Assembly (NCBI RefSeq): GCF_037042905.1
Contig: NC_087249.1
Coordinates: forward strand, 39,453,401-39,517,400
Direction: 5' to 3'
From: Lytechinus pictus
Lineage: Eukaryota > Echinodermata > Echinoidea > Temnopleuroida > Toxopneustidae
DNA length: 64,000 bases
Shown: positions 12,330 through 24,010 of the stretch, piece after piece
Position numbering within the stretch: the first letter of the stretch is position 1
Layout: each line of letters begins with the position of its first letter
The notes under the pieces: model-generated
Told to the model about the DNA's origin: nothing
The model's input: the letters and a program-made list of their open reading frames with translations, nothing else
The model's database searches: none
Translations under genes and position numbers: made by a program

Positions 12330-12835
12330 TGGTTGCTAGGGAAAATGCTGTTGCTAGGCAACATAATGGTTTCCATAGGTAACAGAAAAATCTATTAATA
12401 CTCAATTATTTAGATTTGAACAGATAACATGACACAGCAGGGTATCTAAGAATGATTTATAACAATATCATAAAACCCATTCAATGATAATAGACCATAC
12501 TGATGCGTATAGTCCTAAATACACACAAAAATAGTGATATCCGTCACATGCAGGGATTAATCAAACATGGCAATAATGTAATTTTTCATGATCATAAATG
12601 CATTATACATCCTAGTCTTCCTCTTTTATTCATTTTTCATCAAAATTCACCTTCTTTATTAGTTTTTACAAATTAAAAACTTAAAAAAATTATATAAAAT
12701 TAATTAATCTGGTAAAAAAGAGGAATATTGAAAAGTGAATATGGTTGCTAGGGAAAATAATGTTGCTATGCAACAGTTTTGAAATCAAATATGTATGAAA
12801 TATATATTTGGTTGCTAGGCGTTATCATATCATTC
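12330..12835. repeat. Right-arm array of GTTGCTAGGCAAC-type words
   Basis: GTTGCTAGGCAAC lies at 12350, GTTGCTATGCAAC at 12762, and half-sites GTTGCTAGGGAAAA at 12332 and 12744 and GTTGCTAGGC at 12811. These are the reverse-complement counterparts of the words in the left arm (4394-5220). Confidence 0.65.
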
Positions 12836-13195
12836 AATCTGTAGTGATTTTATCCTTGTAAAGTCTATATTTATATATAAATTAGTGTAATTGATTAACA
12901 AATATAAATAATAAGTTACTGCTTTGCATTTATCACAAAAATGGGGGTGGCCTATTCAAGGCTGGTTTCCATGGTGAAGCTACACTTTGCGACACTTTTA
13001 ATTCTCAGTTCTGAAAAATTCAGAAAATTTCCTTTAAACTGATGCATGTTTTTGCTTTGATCCAGTCGGGGGGATTAAAGTCCCAAATTTTGGCCTCTCG
13101 CCGCTCGCCTAGAACGATCTGACCATCATCATGATCATTGTGAACAAGACTACACTGCTCAGAATATTGCATTATGGGTAATATAAGGTTGCACT

Positions 13196-13500
13196 GTGCC
13201 GGTGCGAACTTCGCGCCAATGCAAAGCGGCTGTGGGGCCTAGTGTCGCCGATAATGTACCTAGTGGCTTGCATTGGCTTAAACTGCTTCCCAACTGGTGC
13301 GTCGTGGCGCGTAACGGCGCCAAATATTGAATTTGGCGCGACGAAATATTTTTGACACTGTTATACGCGCCACCAGATACCAGTTGGGACTCTCGCGAAG
13401 CAGTTTGGGCCACTGCACGCCACGCGGCACCTTATTGGCGACACCGCCACATCCGCTTTGTGTTGCGAGAACTGGCACCAACTGGCGCCGGCCGAGTGGA
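13196..13500. mobile_element. GC-rich hairpin MITE
   Basis: 13196-13305 and 13375-13500 are long imperfect inverted repeats. ACCAGTTGGGA, GAAGCAGTTT, GGCGACAC, CCGCTTTG and AACT-GC-CC blocks appear in the same order on the opposite strand. The loop holds a GGCGCC-AAATATTGAATTT-GGCGC mini-palindrome. High GC against an AT-rich background. The overlapping open frames on both strands follow from this composition. Confidence 0.65.
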
Positions 13501-13667
13501 CTCTTTGCATTAGCATTAATGCACAAATATGCTTTATCTCCATACATCTTGTAACAGAATACAGAGTACAAATTGCATGTTCCAAACTGTATACATCATT
13601 TTGTTCAAACGTTTTTTTTTACACATGGAAAATAAGCGATTCATAGCAGAAATACCAAAGAGCCCAC

Positions 13668-15133
13668 CAGTGGCGTACCGTGGGTCACGGCATTGGGGGG
13701 GGGGGGGGGCACGAGCAAAAATTTTGAGTCACTTAGTGAGCGCAGCGCGCCCAGTTGCCAGGTATACTGACCTAATAGAGACATTTTAAGGACAGTGCCA
13801 TTAAACGGATATGTATCTCACTGGTCAAATAATGCGAGCGCGAAGCGCGAGCTTAAAATTTTTGATATTCAGACCTAAAAAAGGACATTATAAAATTCTT
13901 TTGTAATCATGATACGTACCTGTCTCGCTAAATAATGCGAGCGCGAAGCGCGAGCTGAAATTTTTGTAAATATTGACCCCAAACAGGAAGATTTTAAGGA
14001 CTATATTTTAGGAATCCGTTAAGAGTATACACATCTCACCATAGTCATCTAATGCGAGTGCCAATAAGCGCTTGCTGATTTTGTTAGAATTACATCTAAA
14101 CATATGCACATAAAGCACTTGTAATCATGATTAACATACCCATCTCACTAATCAAATCTTGCGAGCGCGAAGCGCGAGCTGAAAATTTAGGAAATTCAGA
14201 CCTGAAGAGGGGCATTTTAAGGCTTGTTTGTAGGAATTCACGAAGACCATACGTAGTTCACTAACCAAACGGTGCGAGCGCGACATGGGGTCATTGGATT
14301 CTGTTTTCCAAGAACACAGATGAGGAAGAGATAGTGAAATCACAAAGTCATATCTTGTAGACAAATATTACTACATCCTACGTTGAAGTAGGTAGTATTA
14401 ATCACTTCTTCAACTGGAGCAGAGATTTTAATGATTTCCTAAGTGAATTTGCCATGGTACCTGACTGAGTTTCCTAATCAGATTATGTTCCCACCTAACA
14501 TGAGTGAGGCAACTAGCCGTCAGGGAAGGGTAGTTCACTAACCAAACGGTGCGAGCGCGAAGCGCGAGGTGAAAATTTTTGATATTCAGATCAGAAAAAG
14601 GAACATTTTAAGGACTGATTCTAGGAATTCATTGAGAGCAGACATATTTCACCAATCCGCTACTGCTAACGTAAGCACGGACAGGAAATGTTTTATATTA
14701 AGACCTTAAAATGGGGCAATCACTTTAGTCATGAAAAAGAAGCATACTGTTGTACATAAAACAATAACTCGAAGTGCGAGGAAATATATTTGGCAGTTTG
14801 GTATATATTGACTTGAAAACGGGAGGTTTTAGTTTTTATCAGGGTTATATATCTCGGTAAACAGACAATGCGAGCATCAGGAGCAATGAAAACATAGGCC
14901 CTGAGCAAATTATGTTTCATTAAGTTATGAAAAATGTTTCTTATGTAATATAACATAACATATTATTATGAAATAATATAACATTATAATGAACAATATT
15001 GTCTTTTTCCCCACTACGTTTCTCTTCCTTTCTCCCTCTTTTTCTCCTTTTCCCCGTTTTTTTTTTTTTTTTTTTTTGGTCAGCCGATTGGGGGGGCACG
15101 TGCCCCCCATGCCCCCCCGTAGTTACGCCACTG
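13668..15133. mobile_element. Non-autonomous hAT-type transposon with 8-bp target duplication
   Basis: The ends are CAGTGGCGTA and, at the right, TACGCCACTG. They are flanked by a perfect 8-bp direct repeat GAGCCCAC (13660-13667 and 15134-15141), the duplication size of the hAT superfamily. The interior has no transposase. It contains a degenerate tandem array whose units carry GCGAGCGCGAAGCGCGAGC followed by AAAATTTTTGATATTCAGACC-type sequence, near 13830, 13936, 14052, 14159, 14273 and 14550. A poly-T/G-rich block precedes the right end. Confidence 0.85.
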
Positions 15134-15599
15134 GAGCCCACCATCTTTAGCTCAAAAGCTTGAAGTTGGTGGAGGTCTCGAAAGGACACGATTGACTCAT
15201 AGTCCGGTCTGTTAGCGTCAAAAACACCCTACTTGTGGACACGGTGGACAAAAGCATGATTTTTTCTCCAGACCTTTGTTTATGTATAAGAATTAAAAAT
15301 TGGGTATGCTCCAAAAAATCTGGCTGCAGGAACAGAGAAAAAATGGGTGAAAGAGTCAGAATTTATGAGTTTAGATTGGTCTGATATATAGACTAGCGCT
15401 AGTGCAAAACTCAATAGCAGTGCATTATTTTGCATTGATTTAGTTCTTAAATTCAGACCCTTTTTTAACATATGTTCTGTTTGTCCTCACATCTCAATGC
15501 ACCAAATATCTGAATGCAGATGCTAAACAAGCCGAAGGGTGGCGGTGGAGGGGGTTGGATGTTGGTATGTATGTACATATTTTGGTCTTGGGGTAAAGA

Positions 15600-16145
15600 T
15601 GTGCAAAACACATTTTTGCATGTGTTGGAAATGGTGTTGCCATGGTAACAGTGTATTATGGCAAAAATAAGGTAAAACTCTTGTAGTTAGAACTACTTCC
15701 TCTGTTTTCATCCGATTCTAATGAAATTCGGCACACACATTGGTCTTGAGATGAAGATGTTTAAGACACATTTTTGTGGGTCTTTCAGAAATCTCGTTGC
15801 CATGGTAACAACATATTATATGGTGAAAATTGGGAAAAAAATTACAATTCAAACTGCTTCATCAGTTTTCAATCAATTCACATGAAATTCGGCACACACA
15901 TTGGTATTTAAGTAAAGATGTACAAGGCACTTTTTGTGTGTTTCAGAAATTGTGTTGCCATGGTAACAACATATTATATGGCAAGATTTAGGTAAAAACC
16001 TTGCAATTTGAACTACTTCATCAGTTTTGAAACAATTTTCATGAAATACGGCTCACACATTGCCCTTGGGGTAAAGATGTGCAAGAAACTTTTTTTTTTT
16101 TGCATTTGTCAGAGAGTGCATTGCCAGGGTAACCACATATGATAG
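15600..16145. repeat. Left-arm tandem array of ~155-bp units with a GTTGCCATGGTAAC word
   Basis: GTTGCCATGGTAAC is exact at 15636, 15796 and 15954. A decayed version (TTGCCAGGGTAAC) lies at 16120. Each is preceded by a GTAAAGATGT-type word and followed by ATATTATATGG and an AACTACTTC-TC-GTTTTC-type block. The 14-mer is a perfect X-box palindrome (GTTGCC-AT-GGTAAC), the site class bound by RFX transcription factors. Confidence 0.75.
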
Positions 16146-16253
16146 CTAGAAATGCAGGAAAACTAATCGTGGATCAATCTACTTCTCAGTTTTCAGTCTG
16201 TACTCATAAATTTGACACACATATTCATTTTGGGTAAAGATTCATATTCAGTG

Positions 16254-16846
16254 TTAAAGGGGAATCCAGCCTTGGTCATAACATGTTGTGTGGAAAAGGA
16301 GAAAAATAAGAATGGTGAAAGTTTGAAAGAAATCGGACAAGCAAAATTTATGGCCGCTTTAAAATTAAGATCCCAAAGACTGCTAGTATGTAGATTTCAA
16401 ATTGGCAACTGGGTAAGTAAATTATGACAAGGGGCGAGGCCGCAAGGACAACTTTCCCATAGGGCTTGTACTTAATTATCAGGATTTTTGGTTTTCTCCT
16501 AAATCCCTATTCCATTGGGGCCGTAATATAAACCCGGTAGTATATTGTTTTATGTCCTCATGAAAGAAAATTATAATTTGAAGTAAAACTTTTGAAAAAG
16601 ACATTTTAGCCAATTAATTATTCCAGTACATGGAAGAGTGGTCCTTGCCTTACATCACTATGACATCACATATTCGGCCAATTTGAAGTCTTCATGGGTA
16701 TAGTGATTACCAATGTTTACAACTTTTATATATTCACAAATTTCTTATGGTTTGTCCGATATAGTTCAAACTTTGACCTATAAACTTGTCTGATTTTTCC
16801 TTTTCCTCTAAAAACAAGTGTTTATTTGGGTTGGATTCCCCTTTAA
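16254..16846. mobile_element. MITE with TTAAAGGGGAATCCA termini
   Basis: TTAAAGGGGAATCCAGCC at 16254 is matched by GGTTGGATTCCCCTTTAA ending at 16846. The 593-bp interior is non-coding and AT-rich. It lies inside the 6.3-kb element, just beyond its left arm. Confidence 0.7.
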
Positions 16847-16889
16847 CGACATAGCGCAGGGTATTAATCACTTTCAATAATATTTATAG

Positions 16890-18545
16890 GTTCTTTTTGG
16901 GGGGGGGGGGGCGGAGGAGGTCCTTAAAAACTGACAACATAAAAATATAGAAGGTTAAAGGCCATGACCATTAGGAACTTAAACACTCTTTTAAAAAAGC
17001 ACCCCTTCCATTTTTTTTTTTTTGGGGGGGGGGCTTTAGAAAATTGCCACATAAAGAGTAAAAGGAAATTATTACTAGGAACTTAACCCCCCCCCCAAAA
17101 AAAAAAGGGGGGGAGAAAAATCCTTTACACTTCAGCGTATTAATTCAAAGCCTAAAACATTCTGCTTTGATAAAAGATCGTTTTCGGTGCCCAATTAATC
17201 AATGTTTTATTCATCTTCTTCTGCTCAGTCTTTGTTCATTTCAGTTCCTACTCTGACATTCTTACATCACTTTTTGTACTTTTGATCTTTACCATACGTT
17301 CTTGTTTTGTTTCCTTTCTCCCCCTCTTTGTCTCCCTCTCTAAGTACATTTTTCTTAGCTATTTTAATTCATTATTATCTAGCAACAATTATTCCATTTT
17401 GAATACTTACACCTACACCGAAATATAATAACATGACATTCATTTTTTTCATAATCTTTTAAACTCCATTTTGGCTACACTCTGTCCTGAACAATACTAT
17501 TAGCAATATTTAATGTCTAGTTTAAAGAATTGAAGAAATTACTGTCATGATATTATATTTTGGTAAAGGTGCATCAAATTTATATTAACAAGGTTGCAGC
17601 ATTCAGAATGGAATAACTGTTGCTTGACAAAAATGGATTTAGTTATTTTCCAAAAATCCTCTGAGAAAATTTTAGTTTTATCACTGAGTTTTCTCATTCC
17701 TGCAGTTACCACCATCTGAAAGGGATATGACTAGAATATAAGTATATGTAGAGAAATAAAAGTCATCATTTGCTCAATGAACAGTGAATAAGTTTGTCTT
17801 TACTCCAATGGAAAATTATTTGCATTTTTTTAAATGACAGTCAGAGTTTGCATCCAACAATTTTGCTACTGAAACATAATATTCATTTTTTGACAATGGG
17901 AGATGTAGGATAAAGCAGGGGCTGTCACAGAAATATACTGAAAAAAATAAATGAAAGAAAATAGAAGGCTAAAATCTATTGTGCACATATGGATATTTTT
18001 GATATGGTATGTTATTGAGTCATGGATTTGCAAGTGAATTTCTAAAACAAGTGCAGAGATTTTTGTATGTATTTGTATTTCTATAATTAGTTGCATGATC
18101 AAAGGTACACTTTAAAATATGTAATAGGAAACAGAAGGAGATGGCATGGTGAAGCTCAAAATCAAGAGTGATGTGATAAAGTTAAAAAGAAAGAGTAGGA
18201 ACGGAATATGAATAAAAGACTGAGTATGAGAATATAAATAAACAATGATTAATTGGGTACCGCAAACAATTTTGTATCAAATCAGAATGCATTAAACTTC
18301 AAATGAATGGTCTGAAGTGCAAAGGACTCTTCTTACCTTTTAAGGGGGGGGGGGGGGCATTTTTCTGATCAAAAATATATCAGCCCCCTATTTTTTCGGG
18401 GGGGGGGGTTAAGTTCCTAGTCATAATTCTTTAACTTTTACTTTTTTGAGGTCATTTTCTAAAGATCCCCCCCCCAAAAAAAAAAAAAATAGGGGGCTGA
18501 TATATTTTTAATGTCTCGCTTTAAAAATGCAAACACCCCTGAGGG
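16890..18545. repeat. Inverted-repeat block with long G and C tracts
   Basis: GGAACTTAACCCCCCC, AAAGCCCCC and CCTTTACACTTC-type segments at 16960-17150 recur inverted at 18310-18500 (GGGGTTAAGTTCCTAG, CACTTCAGACC, GGTAC/GTGCC-CAATTAATCA). The middle (17200-18250) is AT-rich unique sequence with no supported gene. Probably another element nested in the 6.3-kb one; the ends are obscured by the G/C runs. Confidence 0.45.
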
Positions 18546-19073
18546 GCAAAGGCGTAGACTGGTTTAAGCATGGGGAGGTAGAACTAAAAGTGGTATGGGG
18601 AGGGGTGCACATCTTGGGGAGGTGGAACTAAGGTTTGGAAAATCAGCTGTTGAAAGTAGAAGGGGTACACATTTGGCGTTTTGCTTGCCAGTGTTGGAAC
18701 TCCTCTGCCTCAGCGAAATGTTTCACATTCACCCAGTGTACCCCCAGCCTATGCCCTTGAGGGGATGCTTATTTTAAGAGTGTTTATCATTGTTATGTTC
18801 CTAATGGCCACTGCCTTTAACCTTCTTTATTTTGATGTCAGATTTTACGGACCAATCCCACCCCTCCCCCCAAAACCTAGAAATATTAATGAAGGTGATT
18901 TATACCCCCACACTCTGGCGTGAACATTTCAATGCAGAGAAGACATTTGGAATTTAATATGAATCTTTACCCCAAGATGAATATTTCTTCCAACTTTTAT
19001 GAGCACTGACTAAAAACAGGGGAAGTAGTTTGATCCACAATGAGTTTTCCTGCATTTCTGGCTATCATATGTG

Positions 19074-19576
19074 GTTACCATGGCAATGCACTCTCTGACA
19101 AATGCACAGAAAAATGGTTTTTGCATATCTTTACCCCAAGGCAAATGTGTGAGCCAAATTTCATGAGAATTGGTTCAAAACTGATGAAGTAGTTCAAATT
19201 GCAACATTTTTACCTAAACTTTTCCATATAACATGATGTTTATACCATGGCAACACAATTTCTGAAACACACACAAAAAGTGCCTTATACATCTTTACTT
19301 TAATACCAATGTGTGTGCCGAATTTCATGAGCAATGATTGAAAACTGATGAAGCAGTTTGAATTGTAAGTTTTTTTCCCAATTTTCACCGTATAATTAAT
19401 TGTTACCATGGCAACAAGATTTCTGAAAGACACACAAAAATGTGTCTTAGACATCTTCACCTCAAGACCAATGTGTGTGCCAAATTTCATGAGAATCGGT
19501 TAAAAACAGAGGAAGTAGTTCTAACTGTAAGATTTTTACCTTATTTTTGCCATAATACACTGTTACCATGGCAACA
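19074..19576. repeat. Right-arm tandem array with GTTACCATGGCAAC words
   Basis: The reverse complement of the left-arm array: GTTACCATGGCAAT at 19074, TTATACCATGGCAAC near 19239, GTTACCATGGCAAC at 19402 and 19562. Each comes with the same flanking blocks, about 155-165 bp apart. Confidence 0.7.
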
Positions 19577-21079
19577 CCCAGGACCAAAATCCAGTTGAAA
19601 CCAATTAGAGCAAAACCAATTGAAACCAGTTGGCCTGTTTCAATAGGGAAATTGGAACAACTGGAACCAATTGAAACCAGTTGCCAACTGGTTCCAGTTA
19701 AAACCAATTGGGCAACTGGAACCAGTTGGCAATTGGTTCCAGTTGAAACCAATTAAGCAACCAGTTGGCAACTGGTTTCAATTGGTTCCAGTTGTTCCAA
19801 TTTCCCTATTAAAACCAGTTGAATCCAATAGGAGGCAACTGGTTTCAATTGGTTCCAGTTGAAACCAATTGGAGGCAACTGGTTTCAACTGGAACCAGTT
19901 GAAACTAATTGGTTTCCAACTGGATCCAATTGGAAATTCCAGTTGGAATGACTTAATTAGTTACAAATTAATTAGAATTTGCACTAACTATATTGCTCAT
20001 GCCATCAAAGAAGCAGTGCTATATGTTTATTAATACCAATGTAAAGGGCATTGATAAAATAGACATTCTTAATGTATATAAATTTATATGAAAGATCTTC
20101 AAATATATGTATTTGTATTTGATGTAATTTGGTAACAGTTAGTGGTGTACTAATTATCTTATAATCTGTTTTAATTATAATCTATAGCATTTATGAACAT
20201 GGTTTTCACTGCTAAGCATTCTAAACACTTATCTGAAACAAGTATGGTACTTGAATTAGAAAAGAATTAAATAGATACATTTTAAATGATGATGAATCAC
20301 ATAAAACATTAATCTGTGCACACTGGCAGATAATATGCAAATTAACTGGTTTCAATTGGAACCAGTTGGGTAACTGGAAAATTTCCAATTGGATACCAAT
20401 TGGAAGTCATTTCCAGTTACCCAACTGGATCCAGTTAGGATTTCCAGTTACCCAACAGGATCCAATTAGAATTAATTTCCAGTTAATTACCTTTCCAGTT
20501 AAAAGTCATCTCCATTTACCCAATTGGTTCCAGTTAGGATTTCCAGTTACCCAACTGGTTCCAGTTAGAAATCATTTCCAGTTGGAAGTCATTTCCAGTT
20601 ACCCAACTGGTTCCAGTTAGGATTTCCAGTTACCCAACTGGTTCCAGTTAGAAATCATTTCCAGTTAGAAGTCATTTCCAGTTACCCAACTGGTTCCAGT
20701 TAGGATTTCCAGTTACCCAACTGGTTCCAGTTAGGATTTCCAGTTACCCAACTGGTTCCAGTTAGAAATCATTTCCAGTTAGAAGTCATTTCCAGTTACC
20801 CAACTGGTTCCAGTTAGGATTTCCAGTTACCCAACTGGTTCCAGTTAGAAATCATTTCCAGTTGGAAGTCATTTCCAGTTACCCAACTGGTTCCAGTTAG
20901 GATTTCCAGTTGCCCAACTGGTTTCAATTGGTTTCAATTGGAAATTGTTATATTCCAGTTGGTTTCAATTGGAAATTGTTATATTCCAGTTAAAACCAAT
21001 TGAAACCAGTTGAAACCAATTGAAACCAATTGAAACCAATTGGAAATCCAACTGGTTTCAATTGGATTTTGGTCCTGGG
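19577..21079. mobile_element. 1.5-kb inverted-repeat element built of CCAGTTGG/CCAATTGG words
   Basis: CCCAGGACCAAAATCCA at 19577 is exactly inverted at 21079. It interrupts the right arm of the 6.3-kb element: the arm sequence reads ..GGCAACA before and CACAATTTCC.. after, as one continuous stretch in the left arm. Almost everything except an AT-rich core (about 19945-20340) is made of CCAGTTG, CAACTGG, CCAATTG and CAATTGG. In 20370-20900 this forms ~26-40-bp units (TTCCAGTTACCCAACTGG, TTCCAGTTAGGA or TTCCAGTTAGAAATCA). Non-coding. Confidence 0.75.
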
Positions 21080-23157
21080 CACAATTTCCAGCACATTCAA
21101 AAAATGTGTTTTGCACATCTTTACCCCAAGACCAAAATATGTACATACACACCAACATTCAACCCCCTCCACCGCCACCCTTCGGCTTGTTTAGCATCTG
21201 CATTCAGATATTTGGTGCATTGAGATGTGAGGACAAACAGAACATATGTTAAAAAAGGGTCTGAATTTAAGAACTAAATCAATGCAAAATAATGCACTGC
21301 TATTGAGTTTTGCACTAGCGCTAGTCTATATATCAGACCAATCTAAACTCATAAATTCTGACTCTTTCACCCATTTTTTCACTGTTCCTGCAGCCAGATT
21401 TTTTGGAGCATACCCCATTTTTAATTCTTATACATAAACAAAGGTCTGGAGAAAAAATTATGCTTTTGTCCACCGTGTCCACATAATTCCGCTAACAGAC
21501 CAGACTATCAGGAGGGAGGGAGAAGTCAATCTCTGCCACAAACAAAAAGAAAGAAAGAAAGAAAAGTAAATAGATACTGTTTTACGTGTGTGTTTAATAC
21601 AGATACACACTTACACTCATGTGTCACGCAGTCAAACTATACTTACAGTGGCAACCCCTGCAACCCTAATAATAGACATCTCATAGAAAATACAACTTTT
21701 TAAATATTGTTTTGCTTGTTAAATGTTTGTTACATATTCTGTTTGTCGTATTTTCTTTGCTAATCTGTTTATGAGAAATAAGCGATCAATAAATGAAAAC
21801 GAAAATTAAATATGTATTGATCTGTGTATATTGTTCAATTTCATTTTCACCGCGTAGAAAATACGAAAAATACATTTGTTTTCGTACATCTTGATAAACA
21901 CATGTAGCAAATTTCTACGTACAATATGTATTCAAAACCACAGTAGCTTAAAATAACAGATCAATGTTGGAAATGGAGAGATCCACTGTGACGCTGTGCT
22001 TGTAGTAATCATGGAGCTATAGCTTTATGGTAGTAATCATGGACTTTGTGGAGCCGTGTTATGTGCAAACGCCGGGATATGTGCAAACAACGGTATAAGT
22101 GCAAAATGTCGCCGGGATTTGTGCAAACAACGGAATTTGTGCAAACGCCACGCCGGGAAATGTGCAAATCTGTCAAAATTTATCAACGGCATCTGTGCAA
22201 ACGTGACGACGGGATATGTGCAAATGAACAATTTTCACGGGAAATGTGCAAACCTCCGGGATATGTGCAAATCACTGTTTTTATCCATATTAAGACTATT
22301 TCTGCCTGAACAGGGGAGTAGGATCAAGACCATCGGCAATGAAACGTTTTTCAAAGAGGCCAGGGTGGTAGGGGGGTGGGGGGCTGGTGGCACCAGGCTT
22401 AAAGGGACATTCAATACTGTTTCGAACACGGCATGGGGCAATTAATTAAGGAAGTGGGGGAGGCAAGCCTGATTTCCACTGATCCACACATTGAACTTGA
22501 TATGTTGATTTCATTTCCAGATTTCATCAGAAGTTGTCGAATTTCTTTAAAATTTAATTTCAAACCCAAAATGTCTTAATTACTATGGTATTGGATATTA
22601 ATTTTTATGAATCTATGAATATACAAACAAGGCATTGTTTGCTATCTCCTTTTACACACCCAAAGTGATGTACAAACGCCCACTCTGTGTAATAACAGCC
22701 ACATAATGTAAAAACATTGTACCCACTAACGTATATAATAAAATTTCCCACAAATGTCATGGCGCACATTACCAACAAGAGGCATTAATTTTGAACTATA
22801 TACCCACAGATGCGGTGCACTTTAACTCTCAAAATGCAACATTTTTAGGTTGTAATCCATGCATGTTTTCCTCGATTTTACAACGACTGTTCCATATGAT
22901 ATGAATGCAGGGGCGGTGATCCCGGGGGGGGGGCACTAAAAAGTTTTCCCCTTTTAACCCAAGAACTATGCCCCCTTACACCGCGTTCAGTACCCCTTAT
23001 CTTCATCTTAGAAGGACCCGTTTTATGTGTTAAAGAGTGCCCCTTTATCTTTTTATATCTCGTATCAGATATATTTCCATTCTTAAAACCGCTCTTTTCA
23101 TTCCCGATGATCGCCCGTTTTCCTTATTTCGCGTTCTTATCCCTTCTAAAAGTTTTT

Positions 23158-24010
23158 CAATTAGCGTCCTTTCTTTTCTGCAGGGGCATCTGAACCGGGG
23201 AAAGGGGGGGGGGCACTTGCCCCCCTTAAAAAATTAACCTCGATCCATGGACCCCCCAAAAAAAAAAAGTTTTCAAGACCAAGAAAAAACGAAGAAAAGG
23301 AAAGAAAAGTGGTAAAATATGATATTGTTCTCTATGTCAAAATTTATCACAAATGCTATTTTTTTCATTAAAAGTTTCAAAATTTTGATCGCTCGCTTGC
23401 AGCTTTAAAGAATTTTTCCCCATACGCCATGTCTGCCCCCTCAATCCTTTTAAAATGTTATTCTTGCCCCTTTTAGTTGCCCCTTTTCAGAGTGAAATTC
23501 TTCTTCTGCAGTGTGTACATTTTCACCTTTGATCAAGTGCCCCATATAAATATATCCCCATTTACTTCTGATAAATGCCCCCTTCTCTTCCTTTTAGTTG
23601 CCCCTTTTCAGAGTGAAATTCTTCTTCTGCAGTGTGTACATTTTCACCTTTGATCAAGTGCCCCATATAAATATATCCCCATTTACTTCTGATAAATGCC
23701 CCCTTCTCTTCTGGTTTGTTCAAATGTCCAGTTTGTTGATATAAGGTATATGTATTTGCAATTAGCGTCCTTTCTTTTCTGCAGGGGCATCTGAACCGGG
23801 GAAAAGGGGGGGGGGGGGGGCACTTGCCCCCCTTAAAAAATGGACCTCGATCCATGGACCCCCCAAAAGTTTTCAAGACCAAGAAAAAAAAAGAAGAGAA
23901 GGAAAGAAAAGTGATATTGTTCTCTATTTCAAAATTTATCACGAATGCTATTTTTTTCATTAAAAGTTTCAAAATTTTGCTCGCTCGCTTCGCTCGCTTG
24001 CAGCCTTAAA
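23158..24010. repeat. Direct repeat of ~250 bp (two copies) around a tandem duplication
   Basis: The block starting AATTAGCGTCCTTTCTTTTC occurs at 23159 and 23760. It continues through CTGCAGGGGCATCTGAACCG, a G run, GATCCATGGACCCCCC and AAAGTTTCAAAATTTTG. The second copy ends with GCTCGCTCGCTTCGCTCGC. The copies are highly similar, so the duplication is fairly recent. Confidence 0.7.
23473..23714. repeat. 121-bp tandem duplication, near-identical copies
   Basis: AGTTGCCCCTTTTCAGAGTG and the following ~120 bases, to GATAAATGCCCCCTTCTCTT, are repeated head to tail with a period of 121 (CAGAGTGAAA at 23488 and 23609). Almost no differences. Confidence 0.8.

Larger units (their letters stand above)
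4069..13111. mobile_element. ~9-kb composite element with long inverted-repeat arms
   Basis: The left end reads TAGGTGAGCGGCCAGAAGCC. The right end, read in reverse, is TAGGCGAGCGGCGAGAGGCC. Both continue inward through GGAAATTTTCTGAATTTTT and ACCAGCCTTGAATA. The arms run roughly 4069-5350 and 11990-13111 and carry repeated GTTGCCTAGCAAC-like words. The interior contains a tRNA-headed SINE, a MITE, two LINE fragments and a 1.45-kb element. No transposase of its own is visible. A single element is the simplest reading; two independent opposed insertions are the alternative. Confidence 0.6.
15200..21507. mobile_element. 6.3-kb element with ~1-kb inverted-repeat arms
   Basis: The left end TAGTCCGGTCTGTTAGCG and the reverse-complemented right end TAGTCTGGTCTGTTAGCG are near identical. 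TCA flanks both sides, a possible 3-bp target duplication. Homology between the arms continues through GGACACGGTGGACAAAAGCAT, a shared 63-codon frame (15280-15471 and 21246-21437), and several ~155-bp tandem units with the word GTTGCCATGGTAAC. Arms are roughly 15200-16250 and 18940-21507; the right arm is split by a 1.5-kb insertion. The interior holds a MITE and G/C-tract inverted repeats but no transposase. Confidence 0.75.

Noticed and set aside
15280..15471. 63-codon frame that is nearly identical at 21246-21437
   Set aside because: Conserved because the arms of the 6.3-kb element are near copies. No ATG context, no motif, and the DNA around it is equally conserved.
22056..22445. 129-codon Cys/Asn-rich frame, with a similar frame at 26388-26681
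   Set aside because: Both frames translate the GTGCAAA arrays of the two inverted-repeat arms. Matching frames follow from the DNA repeat and are not conserved as protein.
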